Shown here in pieces: positions 1 to 8,100 of a stretch of 14,781 bases of DNA (position 1 is its first letter; every line of letters begins with the position of its first letter). Made by a program: the position numbers and the translations under genes. The notes beneath the pieces are model-generated. The model was not told the origin of the DNA. It searched no databases and saw only the letters and a list, made by a program, of their open reading frames with translations. The stretch comes from Planctomycetaceae bacterium. Its GTDB lineage: Bacteria > Planctomycetota > Planctomycetia > Pirellulales > Thermoguttaceae. The stretch spans positions 1 through 14,781 of the forward strand of contig JAITKS010000083.1 in NCBI GenBank assembly GCA_031278315.1, in the 5' to 3' direction.

Positions 1-368
1 ATACACTACTAAACTTAATCGCAATTAATCCTAATTTATACAAATCAAAATTAGAGTTACTTCACGATTTCACGTAACTAATATTTATTTAAAAATTCTA
101 AAAACTTAAATCTATCAGCAACGCGGGGCGGAATTATAAAATGATTTGCAAAAAAACACAATAGGGAATTTAAAATTTTATTTATTTGATTAATTTGATT
201 AGATACGATTAGTTTAATTAAAATGATTTTTATGATTTTTTGTTTTTTCGTAATTGCTTTATATCTGTACAAAGAGATGATTATTAACAACAATTATTTT
301 TCAAATTCGTAATATATACTTTTCACACTTTAAATTAAAGATTGGTAATATATCAGAATATATTTTAT
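1..368. other. AT-rich gap downstream of the hybrid kinase, no gene seen
   Basis: This stretch is almost entirely A and T, with one small GC-rich island at about 116-132 (around gcggggcgg). A 71-codon open frame crosses it on the minus strand, but it is Ile/Lys/Phe-rich as expected of random AT-rich DNA and has no recognisable domain, so I do not call it. The kinase gene at 369 reads toward this gap. I see no convincing hairpin with a T-run that would serve as its terminator. Confidence 0.6.
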
Positions 369-2948
369 TTATACATTGTCTAAAGAGCCGCCTTGCAGCA
401 TGTCCCTTGTTTGAACGGCATGTTTTATACAAATGTTGGCTTCGTTAAAAAGATTGTCTAATAAAATGTTTATATCTTCACCATTTTGTATATGACATCT
501 GTCTTCCAAAATTGAAGCACACTTTACTAATGCAGCCGCACCTAGTAAATTCGATTTTCCAATCAAATGTTGAATTACCGGCACCGCACCGCCATTGTCA
601 GAATTAGAAATATAATACTGTATCGATTCTAAATCACTGTGTATTTGTGTAATAAAATCTCCCAACACCATCGATGCAATCATCTTGTTTTTTCCGCACA
701 AAATAAAAAATTCAGTAGTTGAAAACGGTACATTCAACTCCTGCGTATGATTTACCAAAATGTTAATTAAAATCGGCTTCACCCAATGATCAATAGTCCG
801 AATAAGAGTTTTCTGATTTATCGGCTTGCTGCAATATGCATCCATGCCGCATAGCAAACATTTATCTCTGTCCGCCTTCGTTGCATTTGCAGTTAAAGCG
901 ATAATCGGAACACGTCGAATAATTTTTCCTGCATTTAAAGCGGCAGCTTCATTGCGTCGGATTTCCATCGTCGCTTGAAATCCATCCATCTCCGGCATCT
1001 GACAATCCATCAATATCAAATCAAATTTATTCTCATCGTAAATTTCTACAGCTGCTTTTCCGTTGTCAACTACGACACATTTAAATCCTACATTTTCTAA
1101 AGTGTCCCTTGTAATAATCTGATTTATTTTATTGTCTTCGGCGACCAATACAGTTATAAAAGACCTCCGCTCATCAAATCCTTCCGATACATCTATCAAA
1201 TAATCGGCTTGCATTTTTCTGTTTGCATCATTTTTTTCTTTTTCTTGTGCAAACAAAGCTGTTATAGTCGCATCAAATAAAGACGAACTATAAACCGGCT
1301 TGCTCAAATTAGCCGCAACACCAGTCGAATGAATCACCGCAATATCCGTGTCAACAGTCAATGGAGTCAACAAAATAATTGCTGTTTTATTCAATATCGG
1401 CATCTCTTTCATTGCACAAACTAAATCCATTCCTTCACCGTCTTCTATACTGCTGTCAATAATTGCTAACTGATAATGTCTGCCTGCATTCGCTGCCGCA
1501 ACTAACATTCGCATCGCTTCCTCTTTCGAACTTGCTTGCGAAACATCCATTCCCCATGAGGCTAATTGTTCCATCAAAGCTTCTCTCTGAATCGCAACAT
1601 CATCAACAACAATTGCAGCTCTATCGCTCAGCGGAATTGTTCCGTGCATTACCCGTTTACACCCCTCCGGCCGATACGATAATCCTGTTCTTGGACAAAC
1701 AGGTTTAATTCTTGTACTACCTTCAGCTGTCTCATAATTTGCGGGACATTCACGTATCTCCAAATGACTTTTATAAGGAATTGTAAACCAAAACGTTGAG
1801 CCTTCACCTTCTTTGCTGTTTACATTTAATCTGCCCTGCATCAACTTTACTAAATGTAATGAAATAGCTAAACCTAATCCCGAACCGTCATGTTTTTTCG
1901 ATGCGGAATCATCAACTTGAGAAAACGATGAAAATAATTTCGATAATCCTGATTCCGGTATTCCAATTCCTGTATCCGAAACGGAAAATTGAATCCAGAT
2001 ATCATCGTTCATCGACGAATCTGAATCACACGGAATCGGCGACAAAATTACCTTTTGCACAGAAACATTTACTTTCACGCCTCCTTTTTCCGTAAACTTT
2101 AGAGCATTACCGACAAGATTTATCAACACTTGTCTTAATCTTCCCGAATCACCGTAAACAAATCTAGGTACATCCGACGCAAACGAACCGCACAATTCGA
2201 GCGATTTATCATTTGCACGTATCGATAAAATACCAAGTACCGATTCAACTGTTGTGTGTAAATCGAAATTGTCATTTTCGACATCAAGACGTTCCGCTTC
2301 AATCTTTGAATAATCTAAAACATCGTTTATTAAAAACAAAAGCGACTTCCCCGAAATATTCACAAGATTTACATATTCACGTTGTTTCGGAGTTAAATCT
2401 GTTCCCATCAGCAATTCAGAAACGCCGACAACTCCGTTTAACGGAGTTCGTATTTCGTGGCTCATGTGTGCAAGAAATCTACTCTTTGCTAAGTCAGCTG
2501 CTTCTTTTGCTGCTTTTTCTAATGTCAATTGTTCGAGTTGTTTTTGTTGATCGGATATATCAAGCATCAACGCAACATGACACAACTTGCCGTCAGAATT
2601 TACAAAAAGAGATGAATCAATTTCAACATAAATTTCAGTTTTATCATTGCGGAATTGCTTGATATTAAATTGAAAATGTTTAGTTGTCAGTTCACATTCT
2701 CTAACTGTTCGCCACGAGTTAAGAATTTTATCGAGCGTTTCAAGCGGATAGAAATCCGACCAATTTCGACCAATCAATCCGCCTTCAGTAACGCCGACAA
2801 TAAGATGTGCAGCAGCATTAGCATCTAATACTGCAAGATTCTCATTAAACTCACTGATTACAATACCAATATTCAACGATTCCCACAAATTTCGCAGAGG
2901 AATCGTAAAACAACGTTGATCAGTTTTATTACATGAATGTTCGGACAT
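369..2948 (-). CDS. Hybrid sensor histidine kinase, PAS-HisKA-HATPase-REC-REC-HPt-like
   Basis: A soluble 859-residue phosphorelay kinase with no transmembrane segment. Order: PAS sensor (about 15-135), short coiled helix, HisKA with the SHEIRTP H-box (phospho-acceptor His164), and HATPase_c (about 265-392) with N-box Asn281, DTGIGIP at 325-331 and GSGLGL at 355-360. Then come two receivers. REC1 (about 443-565) has acidic pair Asp449/450, likely acceptor Asp498, Thr528 and Lys550. REC2 (about 597-720) has Glu604/Asp605, acceptor Asp648 in LMDCQMPEMDG, Thr686 and Lys708. The last 90 residues resemble an HPt helix bundle with candidate His794, but the motif reads HLIGKSNLLGA instead of the usual HxLKGSxxxLGA. 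Expected path: His164 to receiver Asp to HPt His to an unlinked regulator. The ATG at 2948 is followed by a sensible PAS-type start, but there is no clear Shine-Dalgarno. It is monocistronic here and its cognate output is not in the window. The family is certain; the signal sensed is unknown. Confidence 0.93.
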   Translation of the reverse strand: MSEHSCNKTDQRCFTIPLRNLWESLNIGIVISEFNENLAVLDANAAAHLIVGVTEGGLIGRNWSDFYPLETLDKILNSWRTVRECELTTKHFQFNIKQFRNDKTEIYVEIDSSLFVNSDGKLCHVALMLDISDQQKQLEQLTLEKAAKEAADLAKSRFLAHMSHEIRTPLNGVVGVSELLMGTDLTPKQREYVNLVNISGKSLLFLINDVLDYSKIEAERLDVENDNFDLHTTVESVLGILSIRANDKSLELCGSFASDVPRFVYGDSGRLRQVLINLVGNALKFTEKGGVKVNVSVQKVILSPIPCDSDSSMNDDIWIQFSVSDTGIGIPESGLSKLFSSFSQVDDSASKKHDGSGLGLAISLHLVKLMQGRLNVNSKEGEGSTFWFTIPYKSHLEIRECPANYETAEGSTRIKPVCPRTGLSYRPEGCKRVMHGTIPLSDRAAIVVDDVAIQREALMEQLASWGMDVSQASSKEEAMRMLVAAANAGRHYQLAIIDSSIEDGEGMDLVCAMKEMPILNKTAIILLTPLTVDTDIAVIHSTGVAANLSKPVYSSSLFDATITALFAQEKEKNDANRKMQADYLIDVSEGFDERRSFITVLVAEDNKINQIITRDTLENVGFKCVVVDNGKAAVEIYDENKFDLILMDCQMPEMDGFQATMEIRRNEAAALNAGKIIRRVPIIALTANATKADRDKCLLCGMDAYCSKPINQKTLIRTIDHWVKPILINILVNHTQELNVPFSTTEFFILCGKNKMIASMVLGDFITQIHSDLESIQYYISNSDNGGAVPVIQHLIGKSNLLGAAALVKCASILEDRCHIQNGEDINILLDNLFNEANICIKHAVQTRDMLQGGSLDNV

Positions 2949-3162
2949 CTCAAAATTTTTGAATGATGAAATTCAGTATTAAAGCCATAAAACTTATTGA
3001 AAGATTTATGCCCGTTCTTTTATGTTTTATGTTTTAAACTGCTGTCAGTTGAATTTTCGTAATTGTTCAGTAGTGTTACCGTCTTTAATTGTTTCCAAGT
3101 TTTTTTATTAATCACTGATGACATAGAAAAGGAAATTTTGTAATATTCCATTTGTAATATTT

Positions 3163-3220
3163 CACTGAAATTTTTATTGGAATTTTCAGTGAAAATTTTA
3201 TTGGAATTTTTAGTGGAATA
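3163..3220. repeat. 24-bp tandem repeat, about 2.4 copies
   Basis: Two 24-base units (3163-3186 and 3187-3210) share the core GAAATTTT/GAAAATTT followed by TATTGGAATTTT. A partial third unit, TAGTGGAATA, starts at 3211. The units differ at only a few positions. The repeat is non-coding. Confidence 0.75.
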
Positions 3221-3280
3221 TATCGGTGTAATCTATAATCCGAAATACATGATTCAAGACTCAAGCGGTATATAGAATGA

Positions 3281-3312
3281 TATTGACATACTACATTATT
3301 GACATATTACAT
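3281..3312. repeat. 16-bp tandem duplication
   Basis: The sequence tattgacatactacat at 3281-3296 is followed directly by tattgacatattacat at 3297-3312, with one mismatch in 16. It lies in the kinase/malate dehydrogenase gap. Confidence 0.8.
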
Positions 3313-3408
3313 TCTCCTCTCATGCACCATTAACACAATAATTTCAATTGAAAATTAAACGGTAATTCAGCCATTTTTAGTCATATTGTTTTCTATTACA
3401 AGATCAGA

Positions 3409-3475
3409 TAGGGGCAAGACATGCCTTAATTTTATATCATTACGATTTTTCATTATTGGTATGCAAACGCCCCTA
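3409..3475. repeat. Small inverted repeat with TAGGGGC ends, MITE-like or a weak terminator
   Basis: TAGGGGC at 3409-3415 is mirrored by GCCCCTA at 3469-3475, and an inner CATGCC (3420-3425) partly pairs with GGTATG (3458-3463). These ends are the only GC-rich bases in a strongly AT-rich gap. It lies 68 bp past the malate dehydrogenase stop codon. It could therefore be an imperfect terminator for that gene, although it lacks a T-run immediately after the stem on the minus strand. It could also be a small palindromic repeat element. Only other copies in the genome would tell the two apart. Confidence 0.4.
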
Positions 3476-3543
3476 CTGTCATCAATAGCAATAAACTGAC
3501 CATTGAAAATTCACGTGCGAATAACTTAAACAGTTTCAAAATT

Positions 3544-4488
3544 TTATCCGACCAATTTCGACATAGAATCGACTAGCGATTTAACGGCGTCGATACTCTT
3601 TTGGAACTCAGTTTTTTCGTCGGCATTTAGCGGTATTTCGATAATTTTCTCGACACCGTTTTTACCCAAAATGACAGGTACACCGACACAAAATCCGCCG
3701 ACATTATATTCATTTTCACATAGTACGGCACACGGAATGAGTCGTTTTTTGTCTTTTACAATCGCCTCTACCATTTGAGCAGTTGCCGCGGCAGGAGCAT
3801 AATACGCACTTCCTGTTTTCAGCAATTTGACGATTTCGGCGCCTCCGTCCCGGGTTCGTTGGACGATTTCGGCGAGACGTTCCGGTTTGATTAGATGTGT
3901 TACCGGAATACCGCCTACAGTTGCGCAACTCAGCAGAGGCACCATTGTATCGCCGTGTCCGCCTAGCAACATTGCCTGAACATCTTCGACACTTACATCT
4001 AATTCCGCTGCGATAAACGATCTATATCGGGCGGTATCTAAAACGCCCGCTTGACCGATAACACGGCGGCGGTCAAATCCAGAAACGGCTAACGCACGTT
4101 GTACCATTGCATCGAGCGGATTGCTCACGACGATAAGTATTGCGTCTGGACTTACTTTTGCAATTTCGGCAGCGACCGAACCGACAATTTTCGCATTTGT
4201 AGCAAGTAAATCGTCGCGGCTCATTCCCGGTTTTCGCGGGATACCTGCCGTGATAACTACTACATCGCTATTGGCGGTATCGGCGTAATCGGTCGTTCCT
4301 GTTATACGTGAATCGAATCCGATTATTGGTGAAGCCTCGAATAAATCGAGTGCTTTTCCTTTCGGCATATTTTCCGTTTGTGGAATATCGAGTAACACGA
4401 TGTCGCCGAGTTCGGCGGCGGCTGCCCAATGGGCTGTTGTCGCGCCAACATTACCGGCGCCGACAATACTAATTTTTGATCTTTTCAT
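3544..4488 (-). CDS. mdh: Malate dehydrogenase (NAD-dependent, LDH-like type)
   Basis: Catalyses malate + NAD+ to oxaloacetate + NADH in the cytoplasm (TCA cycle and related routes). At 314 residues it is the normal family length. Visible signatures are the Rossmann GAGNVG at 10-15, Asp34 at the end of the second strand (NAD specificity), and ITAGIPRKPGM at 79-89 with substrate-binding Arg85 and Arg91. Further on are SNPLD at 122-126 (Asn123), the Asp151/Arg154 pair, and GGHGDTMVP at 176-184 with catalytic His178. Arg85 in the mobile-loop motif RKPGM favours malate dehydrogenase over lactate dehydrogenase. A possible sigma70-type promoter lies at 4539-4566. No Shine-Dalgarno is obvious before the ATG at 4488. 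Two sampled 60-base stretches of the gene are 48 and 57% G+C, against 38% for a comparable stretch of the kinase gene. This may reflect codon choice for high expression or a different origin. The gene stands alone on its transcript. Confidence 0.96.
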   Translation of the reverse strand: MKRSKISIVGAGNVGATTAHWAAAAELGDIVLLDIPQTENMPKGKALDLFEASPIIGFDSRITGTTDYADTANSDVVVITAGIPRKPGMSRDDLLATNAKIVGSVAAEIAKVSPDAILIVVSNPLDAMVQRALAVSGFDRRRVIGQAGVLDTARYRSFIAAELDVSVEDVQAMLLGGHGDTMVPLLSCATVGGIPVTHLIKPERLAEIVQRTRDGGAEIVKLLKTGSAYYAPAAATAQMVEAIVKDKKRLIPCAVLCENEYNVGGFCVGVPVILGKNGVEKIIEIPLNADEKTEFQKSIDAVKSLVDSMSKLVG

Positions 4489-4538
4489 TTTTAAAGTTGT
4501 TGTTGTAAAAAATGGTTACTGGAAACAACGAGCAGCTT

Positions 4539-4566
4539 ATTGTCTAATTTTTTTTACTTTTGACAA
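4539..4566 (-). promoter_or_regulatory. Possible sigma70-type promoter of mdh
   Basis: On the minus strand TTGTCA (4561-4566, five of six consensus bases) is followed after 16 bases by GACAAT (4539-4544, four of six). The position, about 50 bp before the mdh start codon, is sensible. AT-rich DNA yields such matches by chance, so this is tentative. Confidence 0.3.
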
Positions 4567-5027
4567 GAGGGAGTTAGACTGTATGTAACAAAGATCAATT
4601 GTACATAATAAGCAATTTTTAAATTGTTCTTGTTTGTATCGATTATTACAAATAATCAATTTCAGATAATAAAAAAAGAAAAAACTATTGCGTATTGTAG
4701 GTAATTTTAGTGAATCTGAAAAAATAGATATACGATAACGATTGAGTATTGTGACGAGAATTTGCGTATTTTTATAAAAACAATACTTAAACAATTCAGA
4801 TTAAATGTAAAAAAAATTACATCAACTCACAAAGATATTATTCAACTGTGGACACGGAACTTTTTATAAATTCACACTTAATTTCACTAATCGGAAAAAT
4901 CGTTTTGTGAGTCAATGCTGAGAGTCAATGTTGATAAATTCCAAAAATCCAAAATTCTAAAGTAAAGACATAAAATATTCACAAATAAATAGAAGCGAAA
5001 TATAATCGCTTTGTAAAACTCAAACAA

Positions 5028-5098
5028 TAAATTTCGGTAAATTAAAAAAATTCAGTAGAACCTGTCCAGCAATAAATAAAATACATTGCCGAAATTTA
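5028..5098. promoter_or_regulatory. Inverted repeat upstream of the chemoreceptor gene
   Basis: TAAATTTCGGTAA at 5028-5040 is complementary to TTGCCGAAATTTA at 5086-5098, with 12 Watson-Crick pairs and one G-T pair across a 45-base spacer. The right arm ends 40 bp before the chemoreceptor start codon. It could be a paired operator or, if transcribed, a long leader stem. The right arm also contains ATTGCCGAAATT (5085-5096), which recurs exactly upstream of the dihaem protein gene. Confidence 0.45.
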
Positions 5099-5138
5099 TA
5101 AAAAATTTAAACCTAGTTTTCATTATACAGGTGAAAAA

Positions 5139-8100
5139 ATGAAAATCGGACAAATAACTTTAATCGGAATTTCAGTAATACTCGTAATTGCATCGGTAAC
5201 CTTCTATTACACTGGAATCGGTGCCGTTAAATCGTTCAACTCGCAATTACAATCAAAACATAAGCAACTCGATTCGTTTCAAAATGACTGTAATAAAATT
5301 ATCAGCGAAACGAAATCGTCTCTTGCAACGGCTGAAAAAAAAATCGCTGAAAATATCAACGAACAGAATAACGGTCAATTGAAAAAATCTGCAAAAATAG
5401 CAGCTAATCAAATCAAATTGCAGCTGCAAGAATTTATTGTAACCGCTGAAAATCTCGCAAATATTAACGCCAACCAAAAAAATAGTATCGAAAGAAAATC
5501 AAGAAGCACAAACCCAAACAGTATCCTGATAATTCCTGCCGTAAAACAAAATTATTATCAAGAAGTCGCTTTCCGCTCACGAATAAAAAAGAAACAATCA
5601 AAACAGAATGAAACAAAATATCAAAACAAAATATCAAAACAAAATGAACAAAATAATGAACCAGACTCTAAATTAGACTCTAAATTAGACTCTAATTCAG
5701 ACACTGAATCAGACTCTAATTCTATTGCAAATTCTACAACTGAAAATAAAAATACAAACAACAAAAACAAAGCTATTCTTGCAATTCCGCCAATAATTCA
5801 AAACTATTTCGCAACAAAACCAACTCTGCCTTCAACAGATAAACCAATAGCAAAAATTTCCTCAAATTTTACCATTACAAAAGATCAAATCGAATCAATC
5901 GAACCAATCGAATCAATCGAACCAATCGATCAAATTGATCCAATCAAACTAATCAATTCAATTAATTCAATCGATCCAATCAATACAATTGATACAATTG
6001 ATCCAATTGAACCAATCGATTTAATCGATCTAATCAAACCGCTTGAACCGATCTATCAAATTGAATTACTCGAATCAAGTCAAAAACAAAACAACAAAAA
6101 TTGTGAAAATCAAAAAACAAAAACACAAGAAATTCCAACTGAAGTAAAGTCACAAGAATCTCAACCTGAAATAAAGTCACAAGAAACTCAACCTGAAATA
6201 AAGTCACAAGAAATTCAACCTGAAATAAAGTCACAAGAAATTCAACCTGAAACAAAAACACAAGAAACTCCAACTGAAACAAAAACACAAGAATCTCAAC
6301 CTGAAATAAAGACGCAAGAAACTCAACCTGAAATAAAGACGCAAGAAACTCAACCTGAAACAAAAACACAAGAAACTCAACCTGAAATAAAAACGCAAGA
6401 AACTCCAACTGAAACAAAGTCACAAGAATCTCAACCTGAAATAAAAACGCAAGAAACTCCAACTGAAACAAAGTCACAAGAAATTCAACCTGAAATTAAA
6501 ACACAAGAATCTCAAAGTGAAATGAAAGCGGTTGAGAATTTATCATCTGTTGATAATAGGACACAAGAGCAGATTGAGCTAGAGAATGCTTCTGAATCTC
6601 GTGAATCTATTAAGGATATAATGTTTAAGATGGTTCGAGAATTATCGAATGTGAATGCGGCATGGATTTGTTGGGAACCGGATGCGTATGATAATTTCGA
6701 TAAGAAGTTTGGCAGGTTTATTTATCGCAGTCAGCGTAGTGGTTCTAATGTATCGATAGCAGTTCCGATGCAGGCGATGGACACATCGGTTTTATACACG
6801 GCGTCGTTAAATAGCGGTCGTACGGTGATTTCTGATCCGCATGAAATAAATGTATCGGGTACATCCGGCGTGACAATAACTTCACCGATTCGGTTGCGGA
6901 ATCAAGTGATAGGTGTCTGCGGAATCGAAACAGATACGGTAATTTTAAGTAATATTTTGCGTGAAGTTGTGTCTGATAATTCGGTTTTATTGAAAGGCGG
7001 TAAGGCGATTCTTGTTTCGCCGCACGGTAAAATTGTTGCGTCGTCTGCAGCAGATGATGTCGGTAAGAGTTTTGTTAATATATCGGATTCGGAGTATCAA
7101 AGTTTCGTTTATGAATTTGAATTGCTTAACAATCGATGGACAATTTATATTATTGCTCTGCGTAGTAATCTTGACACGATTAGTAAAAATTCATGTCAAG
7201 AGATTACGTCGAGTTTGTTGCAATTACAGAAAGTCAGCGGTGCGTTTGAAAAAGACTTTAGTGTAGTTAAATCGTCGATAGATAATGAACTAAATATTGT
7301 TACAAAAAATTGTGTATTTCGGTTTCGTGTTTTTGTTGTAACTTTATTGATAGTAGGCTTAATATTTGCGTATTTGATTAAACTCATAATTGTGAATATT
7401 TACGAACATTTAGAAAGATTGTATCGTGCGGCGATTGATTCTATTCCGAATGCAATTTTGCTGTTAGATAAAAATAATGTCCCGATTTTATTCAATAAAG
7501 TTGCCGAAAATGGAAAGTTTACTGTTGTCAATGATATTCCTAATAATAAACAAGAAGCGACAGTTAAACGTGAAATTAATGGTCGGACATTTGAAATTTT
7601 ATCGTCGAAATTATTTGACCGATTGAAACGGTTTATTGGAAAAATTCAGATTTTTACAGACATAACATCGAGAGAACAAATTGAATCACACCGCAAACAC
7701 GTTGCAGGAACAATAGGCGATTTGTTCGGAAATGTTCGTGAGGTAATTTCGTCGAATGAATTATTGCAAACGGATATAGACAGCTCGGTTGACAATTTGA
7801 CTGAAATAATAGAACGAATCAATCAAACACGAACTTTGACCGATACAAATTGTGTAACGGCAACAGAAGCAAGCCGGTTTACGAAAGATGCTGTTAAGGC
7901 TGCGTCAAAAGGACAATCGCAAATGCAGGAGATGGTAACGTCGATGCATAATATTTGTAGTACGGCAGAACAAATGAAAAAAGTAATAAAGACAATTGAT
8001 GACATTGCATTTCAGACTAATCTTCTTGCTTTGAATGCGGCGGTCGAAGCGGCACGAGCTGGAACTCACGGCAAAGGATTTGCGGTAGTTGCTGAAGAAG

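Larger units (their letters stand above)
2949..3543. other. 595-bp intergenic region with short tandem repeats and an inverted repeat
   Basis: The gap separates two minus-strand genes: upstream of the kinase and downstream of malate dehydrogenase. I see no coding sequence. It holds a 24-bp tandem repeat (3163-3220), a 16-bp tandem duplication (3281-3312) and a 67-bp element with TAGGGGC/GCCCCTA ends (3409-3475). The kinase promoter must lie in the left part. A CTGACA box is visible near 3050 on the minus strand, but its partner -10 is poor. Confidence 0.6.
4489..5138. other. 650-bp divergent intergenic region between mdh and the chemoreceptor gene
   Basis: The region must carry promoters for both flanking genes, which are transcribed away from each other. 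No coding sequence is supported. An 85-codon minus-strand frame is Lys/Ile/Phe-rich and featureless. Visible structure: the mdh promoter candidate, a 13-bp tandem duplication (gagtcaatgctga at 4909-4921, gagtcaatgttga at 4922-4934), and the long-range inverted repeat 5028-5098. Confidence 0.6.

Noticed and set aside
78..293. 71-codon minus-strand open frame
   Set aside because: Its composition is that of AT-rich non-coding DNA; there is no domain and no convincing ribosome site.
2754..3562. Exact 17-base match (atccgaccaatttcgac) between the kinase gene and the end of mdh
   Set aside because: The two copies lie in different reading frames and there is no homology on either side, so it is probably coincidence.
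4537..4794. 85-codon minus-strand frame upstream of mdh
   Set aside because: Lys/Ile/Phe/Tyr-rich, no domain, overlaps the probable mdh promoter.
6034..6477. 147-codon antisense open frame with regular FLFQVEFL repeats
   Set aside because: It is the mirror image of the nonapeptide array in the chemoreceptor; the repeat length is a multiple of three, so a stop-free antisense frame is automatic.
6123..6527. Could the 27-bp repeat array be a CRISPR?
   Set aside because: There are no unique spacers; units are contiguous, in frame, and encode a protein repeat.
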